Source of the DNA: Macrolepiota albuminosa
Lineage: Eukaryota > Basidiomycota > Agaricomycetes > Agaricales > Agaricaceae
Assembly: GCA_027475525.1 (NCBI GenBank)
Contig: JAMWFC010000091.1
Span: 1 to 64,000 of the forward strand
Length of the DNA stretch: 64,000 bases
Direction of reading: 5' to 3'
A program made the translations under genes and the position numbers. Shown here piece by piece: positions 1-12,706 of this stretch (position 1 is the stretch's first letter; every line of letters begins with the position of its first letter). Under the pieces are notes generated by a model. The model saw only the letters and a list, made by a program, of their open reading frames with translations, did no database searches and was not told where the DNA came from.

Positions 1-1020
1 TTGTGAGCGCTGCCACGAGCAGCAACTTGATCTTGGAAAGGAAGATTGCCTGGGTCTGATTACCTGTTTATTCCTACTACGGCATGCTTGTCGAGCATCG
101 GACATAGGGCATGATACATGGACAAATGGACATCTGAGACGGTCCTGACATGCCTTAGAACAGTCGTTAGTAATCCATGAACGAGCCGAGCAAGGGTCGT
201 CGGCATTTTACGGGCCAGAAGATGTCTCACCCCCATCCGAATCCTGATGTCGAAGTCGAACATCTGTTTAGACACATGTATCAATCGTACTTCCATTCTG
301 TATTGACGTTCATCACATAGTTTGTATGAATCAACTCAGAAAGGTCAAGTTCGCTAGCAACTTCGCAAAAGCATGACGCCCCTCGTGTCTGTTGAATTGT
401 ATGTGTGGCAGATCAAACTCACCTTCTAATTACAAAGTCACAGAGAAGTCCATAAATCGGCTTCATTGAAGAGGTAAAGTGGCAGGCTGATACATTAAAA
501 TTGTGCACCGGAAATACCCAGATGATTGATATCGAGTCGCTTCGCATCTGAGAGCACTTGTAAAAATCCCTTTTCAGGAAGACTTGTCTTTGAGCCTGAT
601 GGGCCCGAGTAAATACGGGAATGCTGCTCATCAGTGATGAATCCGAGACGGTCAACGAAGACTTGAGGCATATCACTAGCTTCGATAGAACTAGTAAAAC
701 TAGTTAGGCTCGAGCCACGCGTCCGGAGTCCATTTATTTTGATCTACGATGATCCATTCTCGGCGAACACCCCGTCCACCAGAATTTAGCAACTGACAAT
801 ATTGAAATTTACCGTTATTACACCTGTCGCTTTCCAAAACGGAAGTGATGCAAACGTTGTTGAACGTTCGTTGGTGAATTGGGAATATATGTTATTATTA
901 TCAGGAGAACAATCTCTGGGGGCGTCTATCTTATCTGATGGGATTGTGATTCAATCATCGTCTTGTCATGTTCAGCACCACCTACCAAACTTGTTTTTTT
1001 TTAGCTTTTCTTGAAGTTAA
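1..1020. other. Left-edge region without a supported gene
   Basis: Only short open frames without recognisable protein features occur here. A long T run near 990-1000 ends in AG and could be a splice acceptor for the decayed gene that follows, but no upstream exon could be joined to it with confidence. Confidence 0.4.
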
Positions 1021-2683
1021 CGAAACTTGATGACAGTAGCTAATCCTGGATATCCTTCCAATTTTCGATTTGAACGTCTCCTATTTGGCCGGGCGGTTCC
1101 ATTATGTAATGTCATTGGCGCTTCGGTGACGACGATGTTCTTCTACCAGGTCCTATCAATTTTCCAATTGCCTTACAATTTTGCTACCCGTCTCAAGCTC
1201 TACTGCTCCTGCGAGTGACGTTGTCTTGATGGGTCATCTTGTTCAAGTCCTCCCACACTTCGGCCGGAACTCCGACCTCGATCCTCCTGCCAACGCCCAC
1301 CGCTCCTCTGGGGTTCAACGTAGCGAAAGTACCACTCTCAATGACAATGGCTGCTCTCTTAGTCGTTATCTGTCTCACCTTCGGTACTGTCTTTGTCTGC
1401 TGGTTCCGTCTTCGAAAAAAAAACAAAAACGCTCGGTTACACCATGTCGCTGGGCTCCACGTTGACTTTTCTTTCTCTCTCTTCAGTCCGTTTACGCTCC
1501 TGCCAAGACTTTCTTCAGTTCAACTTCAACGAATTTAGGACACAGCTCCTTGATAGCATGCTATCCATTTCCAAGGTTTAACTCGATTCGACTCTCGATA
1601 GTCGTTGTAGATCCGGTCTTCTTTTTTTTTCCAAACAGTTCTTTCCAAGTTGCATTAGCTACCGCCGTCATGTTACACTGAATCATTGAGGCTGACCATT
1701 CGCGATCTCGCCTTGAGTCCTTTTCCTTTAGTATATACCTGGCCGGCCCCACTCTGCTTTGGACGTTCAAGATGGCTAACAATCCGGAACATTATTCTGA
1801 AAGTTTCTAATCTTGTATCTTGTCTGGATACGTTCTTTTGTGTGATTCCTGAAATTCCTGCCTTTTCAGCGGCTCTGGGTACTTAACATCGAGGATCCCT
1901 TCGTCTAGATGATGACCGTTTTCGATAGAGACTTCACTTCAATTCTCCTTACAGTGATTTCTGCCTTATGGCAGACATATCTTGTGATGCTATGCAACAA
2001 TGACGCCTGTATACACTATCCGTCACGTTGCTTTGGCCTCGCAGGGGTGATGGTCTTCATGTTCAGCTCCGTCCCGCCAGTCAGTATCCTGATGAGCACC
2101 TTCGCACTGGTCCCCTCTCTTTTGTGTAGCTTCTTTCTGGCTCCGTAGCACTGACCCTCCATTCCTTCTACATTGCCATGATGCGACATCAGCAGATTGT
2201 CATTCGACGCCTAATCTTGTACAGAGATGGAACAATAGTCAGGTGCCAGCGTACCAGAGGAATAAAGGCATCCGATAATTTGTTCTGCCTCTGTGTGCTC
2301 ATTTCTGGAACTGGTTCTATGTAGGAAGGAAGACGTACTGTCCGTTTTCATTACGATATCTGTACGAGGATTTTCTCCAAAAGATTGTGCAATTGACGTC
2401 TACTACGCCATACAGATTCATGCGACATGTGGTATTCTCTGTCTTGTCAGAAGAATTTTATGGGTATGCTTGATTCTTCCGACGTTCAATGCTCCACAAC
2501 CTAGCCTCACGTTATGTCTGGTTTTATCTGCCTAGCTTCGCGCGGCGACTTACAGCTCATGCAAGACTTGCTGAGGTAGTGATTAACCCCTTCCTGTTTA
2601 TCAATGGCGACATACAAGAGGAAATGGAACTTGAGGTCGACGTCAATTTCGCAGACGAATACTTCGTTCTTTCCCTGCTCTAA
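1021..2683 (+). pseudogene. Decayed copy of the local multi-pass membrane protein gene
   Basis: Several short frames line up in order with the next gene at 3.6-5.7 kb. A Pro/Thr linker followed by a transmembrane helix (AGTPTSILLPTPTAPL, about 1270-1320, then VPLSMTMAALLVVICL) matches TGTPTSTLAPTPSIPL of the neighbour. A hydrophobic block starting near 1909 (FTSILLTVISALWQT) matches CSSILLSITVPLWRT. A basic stretch near 2185-2250 (HQQIVIRRL) matches RQQIITRRL. A tail at 2560-2683 (ARLAEVVINPFLF) matches NQLAEVVIDPFPLF. The pieces lie in different frames and cannot all be joined by plausible introns, so this copy is probably broken. The family is not one I recognise, so no function is proposed. 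Confidence 0.5.
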
Positions 2684-2689
2684 TCCATA

Positions 2690-3634
2690 CGTTTCGCAAA
2701 CACGAGCACATGGCTCCCAGGGGGAATTGGTTAGTAAGTAATTCTAGTACCTGATTATTCGCACATGTGTTCTGGTGATTGAGGTCAATATCGTATGGGG
2801 AGGTGTAAGACGATGCTAAACTCCTAAAATGCTAAGTCTCTGTTCTCAGACGTGGCGTCCTTTTTCTCTGGCTCTCTTCCCATATGGGATGGACCTCTGC
2901 TCTTCCCTGGAATGTGGTCTTGAGTACTACGCTCTTCATTCAGGAATTTCTGCTCTCAACGGATTATTACATGCTGTCTACGCGTATATTGACACAGCGG
3001 AATCACGGGAGACTCGTGGCCGGAAACAGTACTGACTCTCAAATTTTATGGTAGACCAACAGCACCGCTGCAAACCCACCTGCACACCCATGAAAAAATC
3101 GACCTGAAAATATCTGCCAGTGTAAAATTATCAACATCTCAAAAGGTGTATGTAATGGTAATCTGTTATTTGAGGCATCTGCTGAGGATGCCTCGTCTAG
3201 TGCATGACAAGTTTAATACTCGTCTCTGGATCTACAAAGATGTATCGTCCCAGCTTTCACAGACGACGGGAAATAAATGAGCGATTCGCCAGAGTCGTTA
3301 TTGTCCGTTTCCCATTCTCCTTGGCGAGAAAGTGGAAGAAATGCAGCCGAATAACTTGTTGCTAAGAGTTGTTTTCGCGACGATGAAATCTCCTGTTGCA
3401 TTTAGTAATATTCGATTGTTTCTCTGCTTTTTGAGGGCCTCAGATGTGTATTTTCCATGCTGAGTATGTACTCATCTTGACATTCTTGCCGAGGCTTGCC
3501 ACTTTAGTAGGTATGCGTATTACATAGGCCACAGGATCCTTGAACGCCATGATCATCTTATCAGATTCGATATAAGAACGTTGTTCGGTCCGGTAAGTCA
3601 CTGAGAACCCTTGTTGAACCAATGACCCACGAGC
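2690..3634. other. Intergenic spacer between two membrane protein copies
   Basis: No coding signal, repeat or RNA gene is visible. It probably carries the 3' end of the decayed copy and the promoter of the next gene. Confidence 0.4.
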
Positions 3635-5720
3635 ATGAAGTACGAAAATGCATGCCAAGCTTCAGCATGGCTGACGAGAGGAGAACCTACTTGTATTGAA
3701 GTTCAATTCAAGATGCTCTCCTATAGTTTTCGATCGTGGTTATTATTAAACCTCACCTTCCTATTTATATATCATTGTACCCTGCCTCCATTTTCTTCGT
3801 TGTTCACCTCTTTGTCTGCAAACATGACATTGCTATTACTATACCACTTGGTATCATTCTTCCAATCGGATTTAGACGTCTCAATTCCGCCTCAGCTTCT
3901 CTTCTTCCTTACGACGACACTCTCGCAATGGACATGGACTCAGACCTTCATGAAGTCTTCCTATATTTCTAGCTGGCTCCTTCCAAAGACTGGTACTCCA
4001 ACGTCTACCCTTGCACCGACACCCTCCATTCCCCTGGAAGTGGTAGAAGTACCACTATCATTGACACTCTTAACCCTCTTCGTCGTTCTTTTCATTATGT
4101 TAGCCACCATCATCCTCCGGTTATCCTCCAGTCGAAAATCTTGTCACACAGGCCTGCCTCTCGGCGCGGCCACATCGTCTGTGGAACTTGTCATAACCGA
4201 TCCTCTGTCTCCTCTCTCCTCGCCTGATGCACACTGTCACTTAAAGCAGTTCCATTTAGATCAAAATATGCCTCACGATCAAGCCAACGTCTCTTCGACC
4301 ACACTTCTACGTCCTGATTCTTGGTGTAGCCGTATTCTCCGGGCTTTTTCTGTCTTCGCGCAATCGATACATCGTATCGTTTCTACCTCTGTCATAGAGC
4401 TCCACCTAGCTTATGGAATAAAATTCATTCAACGTACCGTGCCAACCATTGAGGTTCGTGTCAATCAGCCGCACGTTGTTCGAGCTTACACCATTTTCCA
4501 GCCCATTCTAGGTTCTTTAGCAACAACTTCAATCATTCAATGTTCCTGGATATGGAGGCTGACTGCTTGCGACAGTATTTCTTGTGTTTTTTCTTGGATG
4601 AATCTAGAGCACTCGTTCCTGACATCTACGGAATCGGTTGTCAGCCATTTCTGGCGTCTAATAATGTCATTGATAGACTGGACACGAGGGCTACTAACGG
4701 GAATGATGCTCAAGACGTCCTCTTTGATCAGCTCATTATCGATCAAGGTTTCCGGTTTCACCTCTTTACTGTCCGTTTTCATTTGGACTCGCGTCGTGCC
4801 TATCGTCCCTCCCTTTTCAGCGATATTTTGGATTCTATCCAACGAAGCTTCCTTCAAATATATGATATCCGTTTTTCAAGGAGAATGCTCGTCTATACTT
4901 CTTTCTATCACAGTCCCTCTTTGGCGGACACTTTTTGTGCTTCTATTCAATCAAGACATCTTCGTCCGCTATCTGTTCCATTGCTTCTGCGCGCTCGCTG
5001 CGGCTTCTGTCACTTTGAACACTTCGGCATATGTCAACGCCCTATCTGGTTCTTATTGCCCCTCTTTTCGGATTCAACTTCTTGTGTTATTCTTGATAGC
5101 GTATCTGGTTGTGGACACCGCGGTATTCGACCGTTTTTTGTTGTGCAGGCAACAGATTATCACCCGCCGTCTGCAAGTACATCGAGATGGCAGATGTACC
5201 AGAGAGACTCGGGTTCACTTTAGGTACCGGCCGATCTCAGATGTTATACTTGTTCTTTTGGCCTTGGAAATAATTATGGACGTCGCACCAAGTCTTCTTG
5301 TACTAGAAGACCCCCTTCTCGGGTATCCCTTTATATTTGTATGTTATTATTTTCTCGCTTGATTACCCACTCCTAAAATAGCTTCTACACAGATTACTAT
5401 CATAAGGTTGATCGTCTGCTGCATTAGATGTCATTTCTGGGCATGTATCAGCTACTATCCAACCGAACATTGTTACTCATTATTTTTGCTTTCTTCAGTC
5501 GCACTCGCCTAGCTTTCAAAGGCGTCTTGAGGTACATAACCAGTTAGCTGAAGTCGTTATAGACCCTTTCCCACTCTTTTTGGGCCGTCAAGTAGAACCG
5601 AACCACCAACCCGCGGCTAGACCGGTCTTTTCATACGTATATGATATCTCAAAGGCCTCCCGTGACTCTGTCGTCAAATTGTTCAAAGTGAATTTAAAGG
5701 TTGTTCAAGGCATTGGGTAG
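3635..5720 (+). CDS. Multi-pass membrane protein, unknown family
   Basis: A 575-codon frame (3635-5362) is rich in Leu, Ser, Phe and Val and contains several likely membrane helices. One follows a Pro/Thr linker near 4000-4130 and others lie at about 4890-4960 and 5075-5130. A basic segment (RQQIITRRLQVHRDG) begins near 5148. A further exon starts after a TTCTTCAG acceptor at 5499 and ends with TAG at 5720; its AEVVIDPFPLF segment is conserved in the decayed upstream copy. Conservation between the two copies holds in this frame at the protein level, which favours it over the overlapping 227-codon frame at 4540-5223 and the antisense frame at 4537-4857. The start (3635, 3710 or 3823) and the exons between 5330 and 5499 are not settled. 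Function unknown. Confidence 0.5.
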
Positions 5721-5844
5721 CTGTAAATAGACTGGCGGCATCGTGACTGTTGTATATACTGTGTGGTTCGGACATCCTATGGTAATTGTATTATGCTTGG
5801 TAAAACAAAGCCAAATTTCATCCATCTCTTTCTCTTCTTTCATC

Positions 5845-8821
5845 ATGCCCGCCTTTTTGTACAAAGTCCCGCCAGCATTCTACGGCTTCTTGCTATTCAA
5901 TATTCCTCTATTGATCTATCTACTGGGTCGGAAAAGCTTCCTCGTGAAACTAGCAAATCTGCACACGGTCGGCCACATTATCAAAAGACACATAACAGAA
6001 TATGTTGCGTCGAGCCTGGAAAACGGCGCATCCGAACTTTCCAACAGTTTATATCGAAATATCAGCTTGTCTGACAGTGGTGATACCCCGCCGAGAGCCA
6101 GGTTCCCAACCTGTTCAGTTCAAATTTGGCCCTGGCCGGGGAAGTGCTATGCCGTTCCCCTTTCTCCGCCTGGATCGTTTCCGACCTGCGAAGCCCAAAT
6201 ATGGCCCCCGCCGAGGAAATTATCCGCCGAGCAGTGTCTTGACAGCAGGGGGCCTCGCCACGTCTTTGCACTCTGCATTTTCTTGACAATCTTGATATGT
6301 TCGTTAAGCGTAATCTTCTTCTGGAGATTTAAGTCGGTCAATCCGAGAACGATTCTGAAAGACATCGTCGACTGCATGGCTCAGCATCTGAGCAATTCTC
6401 TGAACAAAGCAGAGGCATCTGCTCACAATCTAAGTACTCCGCAAGATCTCACGGCGCAGGCCGGTAGTTCGCCATCTAACCCATCTCCTGATTCCAGCAA
6501 TGGTTATGGTCAAGAGAATTCTAACACATCGAACCTCCTTGATCATGGAACTTCTAGTCTTGTGGACTTTGCGGCTTGCACTGCGCTTCTATTGCCTTCT
6601 GAGGAGTTACGACCGGGACTTTCACTCACTGGAGACTTGGCTCAAGAACAGCGTCCACAGGCAGCTATTGGATCACTTGTTACCTCGCCAAGACTACAAA
6701 CTTCTGTAACAAGTTTACCAATGACAAATGGTCACCTGACTTCACCCACTCCCTCAAACGATGTGGAAGCCGATGGTGTAGAAGGTATCGAAGCCGTACC
6801 CTTCGGTATGAACGCGTCAAACTCTACTGATGGCACAAAGACGACGCGATTCGAAGAAGCTTCCTCAACGCCACACGTAGTTTGTTCTTCCTTTCCTGCG
6901 ATCGATTGTTCAAGCTAGTTATTTACAGAGCTCGGAGTCCTGGTTTACACAATCTCTCCTTCCCGCTATACCTCTAGCTGATGAATCGTTTGGCGAGGTA
7001 GACTTGACTGAGGTCGGTGTATTAACTCGCTATATACCTGTTGAGGAGTCGACTTTTGCCTTGACTGTTGCCGACTTGGGAGCTAGCGCGGAAGCGGCCG
7101 TTTCGGAGCCGTCAATAAGGCGTATGGTGAGTGATGGATTGCTATAATCATTCCTTCGTGACCATTTTTCAGGTGCCGGAAGCGGCTCGAGCAACGGAAC
7201 AACATCTGTTTACCTCTACCACGCTTGATTCGAGGTTTACGCTAGGTAATAATACCCTGACTGAATCAAGACCTCAAACGACAAGGGTTAGGCCCCGTTC
7301 AGCACCACACCGTTATCGGCCCGACGATCATTTCAACCGAAGGCGTAGCATGCGGCGTCACGCTCGTAATCCTCAGGTACAACTTGAAAGAGGTCATGCT
7401 TCGGATAGCCAAGTGAGTAGGGTCGTCAAGCATCTCATCATATCTCTATAACATGCTTATAGGCCTCACGACTGCGTACGCAGGCAGGGCATGTCCCCTT
7501 CCCCTTTTCCATCATCAACACCGGAAGCTCAGAGACTTCACATTCTACGATGGGGGTACAAATTTCGCGGTCGCGACTGTCTTCTGCGCCTGCAAACTCA
7601 TCAGTGCGTCAACGCCCGGGATCAGTAAACTCACAGATTCTTAGTGTAGTCCCGACGGAAAGCGAAGTGAGCACAGAATCAATTATGCTTATTGAGATGT
7701 TCTCATGGCCCTTCTGTTCTAGGCTCCCGAGGTGTTCACATGGGTAGAGCATACTTCAATACCTGTCACCGTCACCGTCGTTGATACTGGAGAAGACACT
7801 TCGGAACAACCATTATCGCGCCATCAGATAGAGCTTCTCTCAACACCAGATGCACACTCCAAGGAAAACACGTCTGCCCTTCGTGGCGCACAGATTGTCT
7901 CTCGTCAATCAATCCAGCCACTACGTGATGCCATACGCCGCCACTTAGGATTGAGTGGTCCTCGTCGCGCATCAAGGCATACTGAGCCAAAGGTTGATGA
8001 CGTTTTTTCTCAACGATGTCGCACACTTACAAGACATACAGGATATTGGGACTGAGAACACGCCTTGTATGCAACTTGCGGTCAGGGCTCCGACCCCTTC
8101 GCAATTACTAGCAAATGGCGTGGATCATAGTTGTCAGACAAGTTCCTCTGGTTTCTCATTTGGTAGTCGTGGTGACGTTGAGGCACCTGAGGTTGGAAAT
8201 GTCAGAGGCGAAGCCTCTAATTCATCAGTGACAGAAATTAAAATGTCGAGTTCAATCCTTCGAGCTGTCGACACCAATTTAAACGCGAGTGCCAAGCTTG
8301 TCCATATAACCTGCAGGCTCATCGTTTCACAGACGAGTTCAAATCCTCCAGTGTCCCTTCGGATATCTCCTGTTTCTGTTTTAGATAACACAGGATTCGA
8401 AACGCAAGAGCCTCGTCTTGGGCGACCACATTCATTTTCCTATTCAGAATACCAGTACGATTCTCCCCTCACTTCTAAACGGGGGTTATTGGGAAGCTTC
8501 CTACCTATATATGATGAACCTTGCACTGCTTCGTCAGCGGGACCCAAAACCTTACCATCTTCGAATGGCGCACCTAGCCAGCTGAGATCCACATCTTCAG
8601 CGTCACAATTTCTTCCAGACGTGCCCTTGACTACATGGGAACTCGGGCCTATGGTATTCGGTAAAACAACGGAAGAAATTCTGTCATACGGTAATGCTGA
8701 AGTTTCGTCAAGTATCTCTGATGTAGAAATTACTGGGCGATCGCGAGGAACTTTGAAGGCAGGCTCGTTGACTTCAATTACAGGGAATATTCTGGTTGCA
8801 CCACTGAAGAGACTTGATTGA
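5845..8821 (+). CDS. Membrane-anchored Ser/Thr-rich protein, five exons, one frameshift
   Basis: Exons 5845-6876, 6929-7126, 7173-7412, 7463-7666 and 7723-8821 join in frame through four introns of 46-56 bases with GT and AG ends. The start at 5845 opens with MPAFLYKVPP and an N-terminal helix (YGFLLFNIPLLIYLLG). A second helix follows near 6260-6330 (ALCIFLTILICSLSVIFF). Between the helices FPTCSVQIWP is repeated as FPTCEAQIWP. The rest is low-complexity and rich in Ser, Thr and Pro. The last exon meets a stop at about 8055 in the incoming frame. Dropping one T from the T6 run at 8003-8008 opens the frame to 8821, so either the base count or the gene is faulty. It neighbours the membrane protein copies but shows no clear similarity to them. 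Function unknown. Confidence 0.6.
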
Positions 8822-8997
8822 ACACGAAGGAGAAGTAGTATACCTGTCCCCAGTCAGATCTCTGGTGGCATACTAATCTTTCTCCGTGAGCTTTTTCTTT
8901 TTCTGGACAACTATCTTTGTATCATAGATTGGGATCTTTACTTTGAGTTGAATCGCCGCCAGCTAGAAATGAACATCTCTCTTTACAAGTCATACTA

Positions 8998-9540
8998 TTG
9001 GCCTTGGAACTGATACCACGTATGCCTCATAGAATAACACGAGCACTATTGTACATCTTTTACATTATTCCATATATAATATCTCAAGCCAAACTAGTTA
9101 AGACTCCACAAGCTATTCGTTCGAATGAGAGATACAAAACGACCCTTGTTATACGGGGCCCAACCGCTATCACATTCGACGCCACACCTAGTGTCAGAAC
9201 GTCTTCTGCTCAGGCACAACTAAACCAAACTCTCTCGTTTGTCTGCTATACAAATTTTTGTTATCGTCGGAAATGGTATGAATGCCACGTTCATGAATCC
9301 CAGCAATCCTAACACCTTTGAAATCTGTATGGTAGGATGATTGAAGTTGCCTCCATCCGTGTAGGCCATAGTCTCGGTAACGGCCAGCGCCGAGCCGTCG
9401 CCTTGTCTCTGGTCACTTTGATTACATTGGTACTGTTAGGCCCCCGTTTGTGTAATCGCAATGCGTCACGACAAAGTTCTATCAAACAAGGTTTATTGTC
9501 CGACATCGTAGTACACGTACCGATTGAAGAAGTGGATTAA
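8998..9540 (+). CDS. Small two-exon membrane protein, unknown
   Basis: Exon 8998-9275 and exon 9336-9540 join across a 60-base intron with GTATGA and GGTAG ends, giving about 160 residues. The split codon makes a Trp (RRKW then MIEVAS). A hydrophobic stretch near the start (ALLYIFYIIPYIISQ) and another in exon 2 (AVALSLVTLITLVLLG) could be membrane segments. It ends in an acidic tail (VPIEEVD). The clean join supports a gene, but no family is recognised, and a start further upstream cannot be excluded. Confidence 0.4.
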
Positions 9541-10374
9541 ACACGATTCCTTGTGTATCATGAAAGGTCCTTATACGTAGAAGGCATTACAAAAGTGACG
9601 CACAAGTCGATAGTCGAATTGCAAGAATACCCTAGGATTTTCAAGGACATTAACGCAAGTGATGCAGCGCAAACTCGCCTGCGAAACAAAAGAGCACAGG
9701 GTCGCCCAGCCCGTGTTAAGCCAAACCAGAAGTGGATTTGGTGTACTACATAAGTACGCCCTGGAAGTAACGGGTCATTACGGATTGGATAGGACTGTTC
9801 GAAGTTCCGGCGTTTACAATGAGAGAAAGGGAGTCTGGGGTACATCGGACAGTATCTAACTGAACTATGTTGTACAGAGGAATGCGTGCACTAATATAAC
9901 GTTCAGGAGGAGGTTTAAGCCCCGATTTGCTGGGTGTTATCTGCGAGGTTATCTTCCCTTGTCTCGCAATCGCTAATTCGATCCATTTACTCGTCCCTGT
10001 AATATTTTCATCAATGTCCCCGCCATTTATTAAACAGGCATGGAATTGAATCAATGCACCTAGTAGTTGTTTCTAGCGCACTGAAACCTAACGCGCTCGA
10101 TGACAGAGAGGACGGACAATTGTTCAAAACAGTCATATTCAGCACTGTAATCAGACGACAAATCTACTTCTCACGACAGGACATGCCAGAGCATCACTTA
10201 ATCGGAAGTGCACTTGCCAGCCAACTGCGGACATATTCGAGAAGATTGCGAGATCGCCGGAAACTGGCCATGACCAGTGAATCAGCGTCGAAGGATTTTC
10301 CATGAAATTCAGAGACACTGAGTGATTAACCTCCGTCTTGAATTGACGAGGCAATGAATCCTGTACCTCTAAAA
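9541..10374. other. Intergenic region
   Basis: Short frames on both strands overlap one another without protein-like features. This is taken as the 3' flank of RRP9 and of the small upstream gene. Confidence 0.4.
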
Positions 10375-12403
10375 TCATGGCAGCGTCCGTGGTGATAAAG
10401 CGACTACGATGGTTCCGTTGACAACGCCCTCCTTCAAATTCAGCCATCTACCGAAACGGTGTTCCTGGCCAACACCCGCCACAAGAAGGAACGGCTGAGC
10501 ACCGCCTTTTCTTCTCGAAACACTGGAATCTTCTTGTGAATTGCTTTCGGTAACAATTGGATTTATCCACGTGGATCGCTCGAAAAACTCTGGTGGTGCT
10601 GACAGGAGTTGAAGAGAGTTGACGACGCCAGGAACTGGTACAGTCCCGACGAGGGCGAACGACTTAAGCTTCGCATCGAGCTTCCATATCCGGACATCGC
10701 CCTCCCAGGAACCTGACCCTAGTGTGTTAGAGTGAGGATGAAAAGTTAAAAAAGGGCTTACCGGAGGCCATCACATCGGAATAGCGCAAACTCGCAACAG
10801 ACGTTATCCAACGTGGTGTACGGATCAAACCCTCAGTCTCGCTGTGTGCATCATTGAAGCCGTGAGCAAGAGGCTCTGTGAATATCGGTTTTTTCTTAAG
10901 CGTCGACCACAAGCAGAGGGAACTAGAACCAAGATAAGCAAATAATCGAGTGCGAAAGTCATTGATCGGACGTACCCACTGTCTCCGCCGCTCACAAAGG
11001 TCGTCTCATCAATCATAGCCACGCACTCAATGCTCCCTTCGATGCACTTCTTGGTAGTCTCTTTAGCCCGTTCACCTTCCGCCTCATCAGGATCATCGCC
11101 CTCGTCATCACCACGAAGACCACCATCCAGCACCTCTCGTATACGACTACGGCCTCCACCACGGAACACGAGCTGAGTCTCTTCAACAATTTTCCAAAAT
11201 CGAACGGTCTTGTCGCGTCCTCCCACACTGACACACGTTTCTCCGCGTAGTGCATCGACGGAAAGGATGTGGTCCTGGTGACCAAACAGAGTCTCCACAT
11301 AGCCCATCACTGAGGGCGAAAGGTCGTATACTTTCAATGTTCGATCAAACGAGCCAGTATATAGTTGATGTGTTCCTTTTCGAAACGATAGTACCTAAAT
11401 AAGAGTTGGAATTGAATCTAAAAACAAGAAAAAAATGGCGTACAGATATGGTGTCCTTGTGTCCGAGATTTCCTCCAAAGGATTTTATCCACTCCCCTTT
11501 CTCGACGTCCCAAACGACAAGCTTCCTGTCTTTCCCAGCACTTGCTAGATATTGTCCGTCGTGGCTCACAGCCAACGCGAGCACCTCATCAGTATGGCCC
11601 TTGATGCTCAGATCAACCTGAGCTTTGCCCTTACCCTTTTCCTTCGGATTTGGCGGACGTATTTTATGGAAGGTTTTCAGACGCTTTCCTGTCGCCAAAT
11701 CCCACTGGACGATAGAACCTTCCTTTCCAGAAGTGAACAGGTATTTCCCGGACTCTGAAGCGACAGCGGATGTTACAGATAATCGGTGTCCACGCGTTCG
11801 CAGAACCTTAGTCGGTGGCTGTGTAAAATCAAACTGGGACAATGACGTTAGCGAGGCGCAGAAGTGATATAGTAAGGCTTACGGAGTCAGCAATAAAAAG
11901 ATGAACTTTTCCAGAATGTTCTAGCACGTCCTGCTTGAGTCGCGCAGATATAAGTTCTTTGTCGATCTCGGCAGCGTCAAACTCGCCATCAGCTGGAATA
12001 GAATGACGATTATGTTATTAATGAACGAAGAATAAAGCTTATGAAACTTACCTAGGCTCTCCTTAACACTTTCAAGGTATAATTTTGCCAAACGCAATCG
12101 TTTCTCTGCGGGCGTCTCCTCATCATCCTCTTCTCCACTAGCACCAACATCCTCCTCCTCTGCCCTCAAATCCATATCATCAATACCACCTTCTCCTTCA
12201 TCCGTGTGGTCAGAGAGCTCCTCATCCGCAACTCGACGTTTCTTGTTTTGAACTCCGTTCACTTTGGATGACCCATGTTTTGCGTTGCCCTGGAGCAGTC
12301 CTTTGCGCGAGAATTTAGTGGCACTTCCAGAGTTTCCTTTCGTTCCGGAGTCTACGCGCTTTCTTTTACGAGGTTTCGAGGACGTGAAGAAGGCGTCGGG
12401 CAT
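10375..12403 (-). CDS. RRP9: U3 snoRNP WD40 protein Rrp9 (U3-55K)
   Basis: Binds the box B/C motif of U3 snoRNA in the nucleolus and is needed for early 18S pre-rRNA processing. Exons on the minus strand are 12403-12052, 11992-11883, 11833-11444, 11394-10976, 10922-10762 and 10718-10375. They add up to 1776 bases, or 591 residues. All five introns are 43-59 bases with GT and AG ends. The N-terminus has a basic nuclear signal (KPRKRKR) and an acidic tract (SGEEDDEE), followed by the helical AEKRLRLAKLYLESVKESL segment seen in Rrp9. WD40 blades follow (GHTDEVLALAVSHDGQYLAS, LYTGSFDRTLKVYD, SVGGRDKTVRFWK), and the C-terminus has the family GQEHRFGRW motif. Length and order are normal. The start at 12403 (MPDAFF) is the first Met giving a family-like N-terminus. 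No damage seen. Confidence 0.95.
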
Positions 12404-12706
12404 GAATGGCACGTTCGCGTGCGTTTGTAGAAATTTTTGAAAACGCCAATAGTGGTTGTTTAATTCTACTTCTGCAGCCAAATTCTGCACAGCCACAAAA
12501 CACGTCTTAAGTTCAACATTTCTTTCGACAATCATCTCTAGCTTTTGCCAGGCATTCTTTCATAGATCTATCGCTTGTCGATCTTTTGTTCGGTCGTTCA
12601 ACAACCACAGGGTATTTTTCGTGAAGTCGCAATGGGTATAGATATACTGCGAGTAGGAAAGGCATACTGTGTTTTTTTTCTAATGCATCAGTAACCCTTG
12701 CAAACG

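Noticed and set aside
4537..5223. Overlapping frames (227 codons plus, 106 codons minus) inside the membrane protein gene
   Set aside because: Conservation with the decayed upstream copy follows the 575-codon frame.
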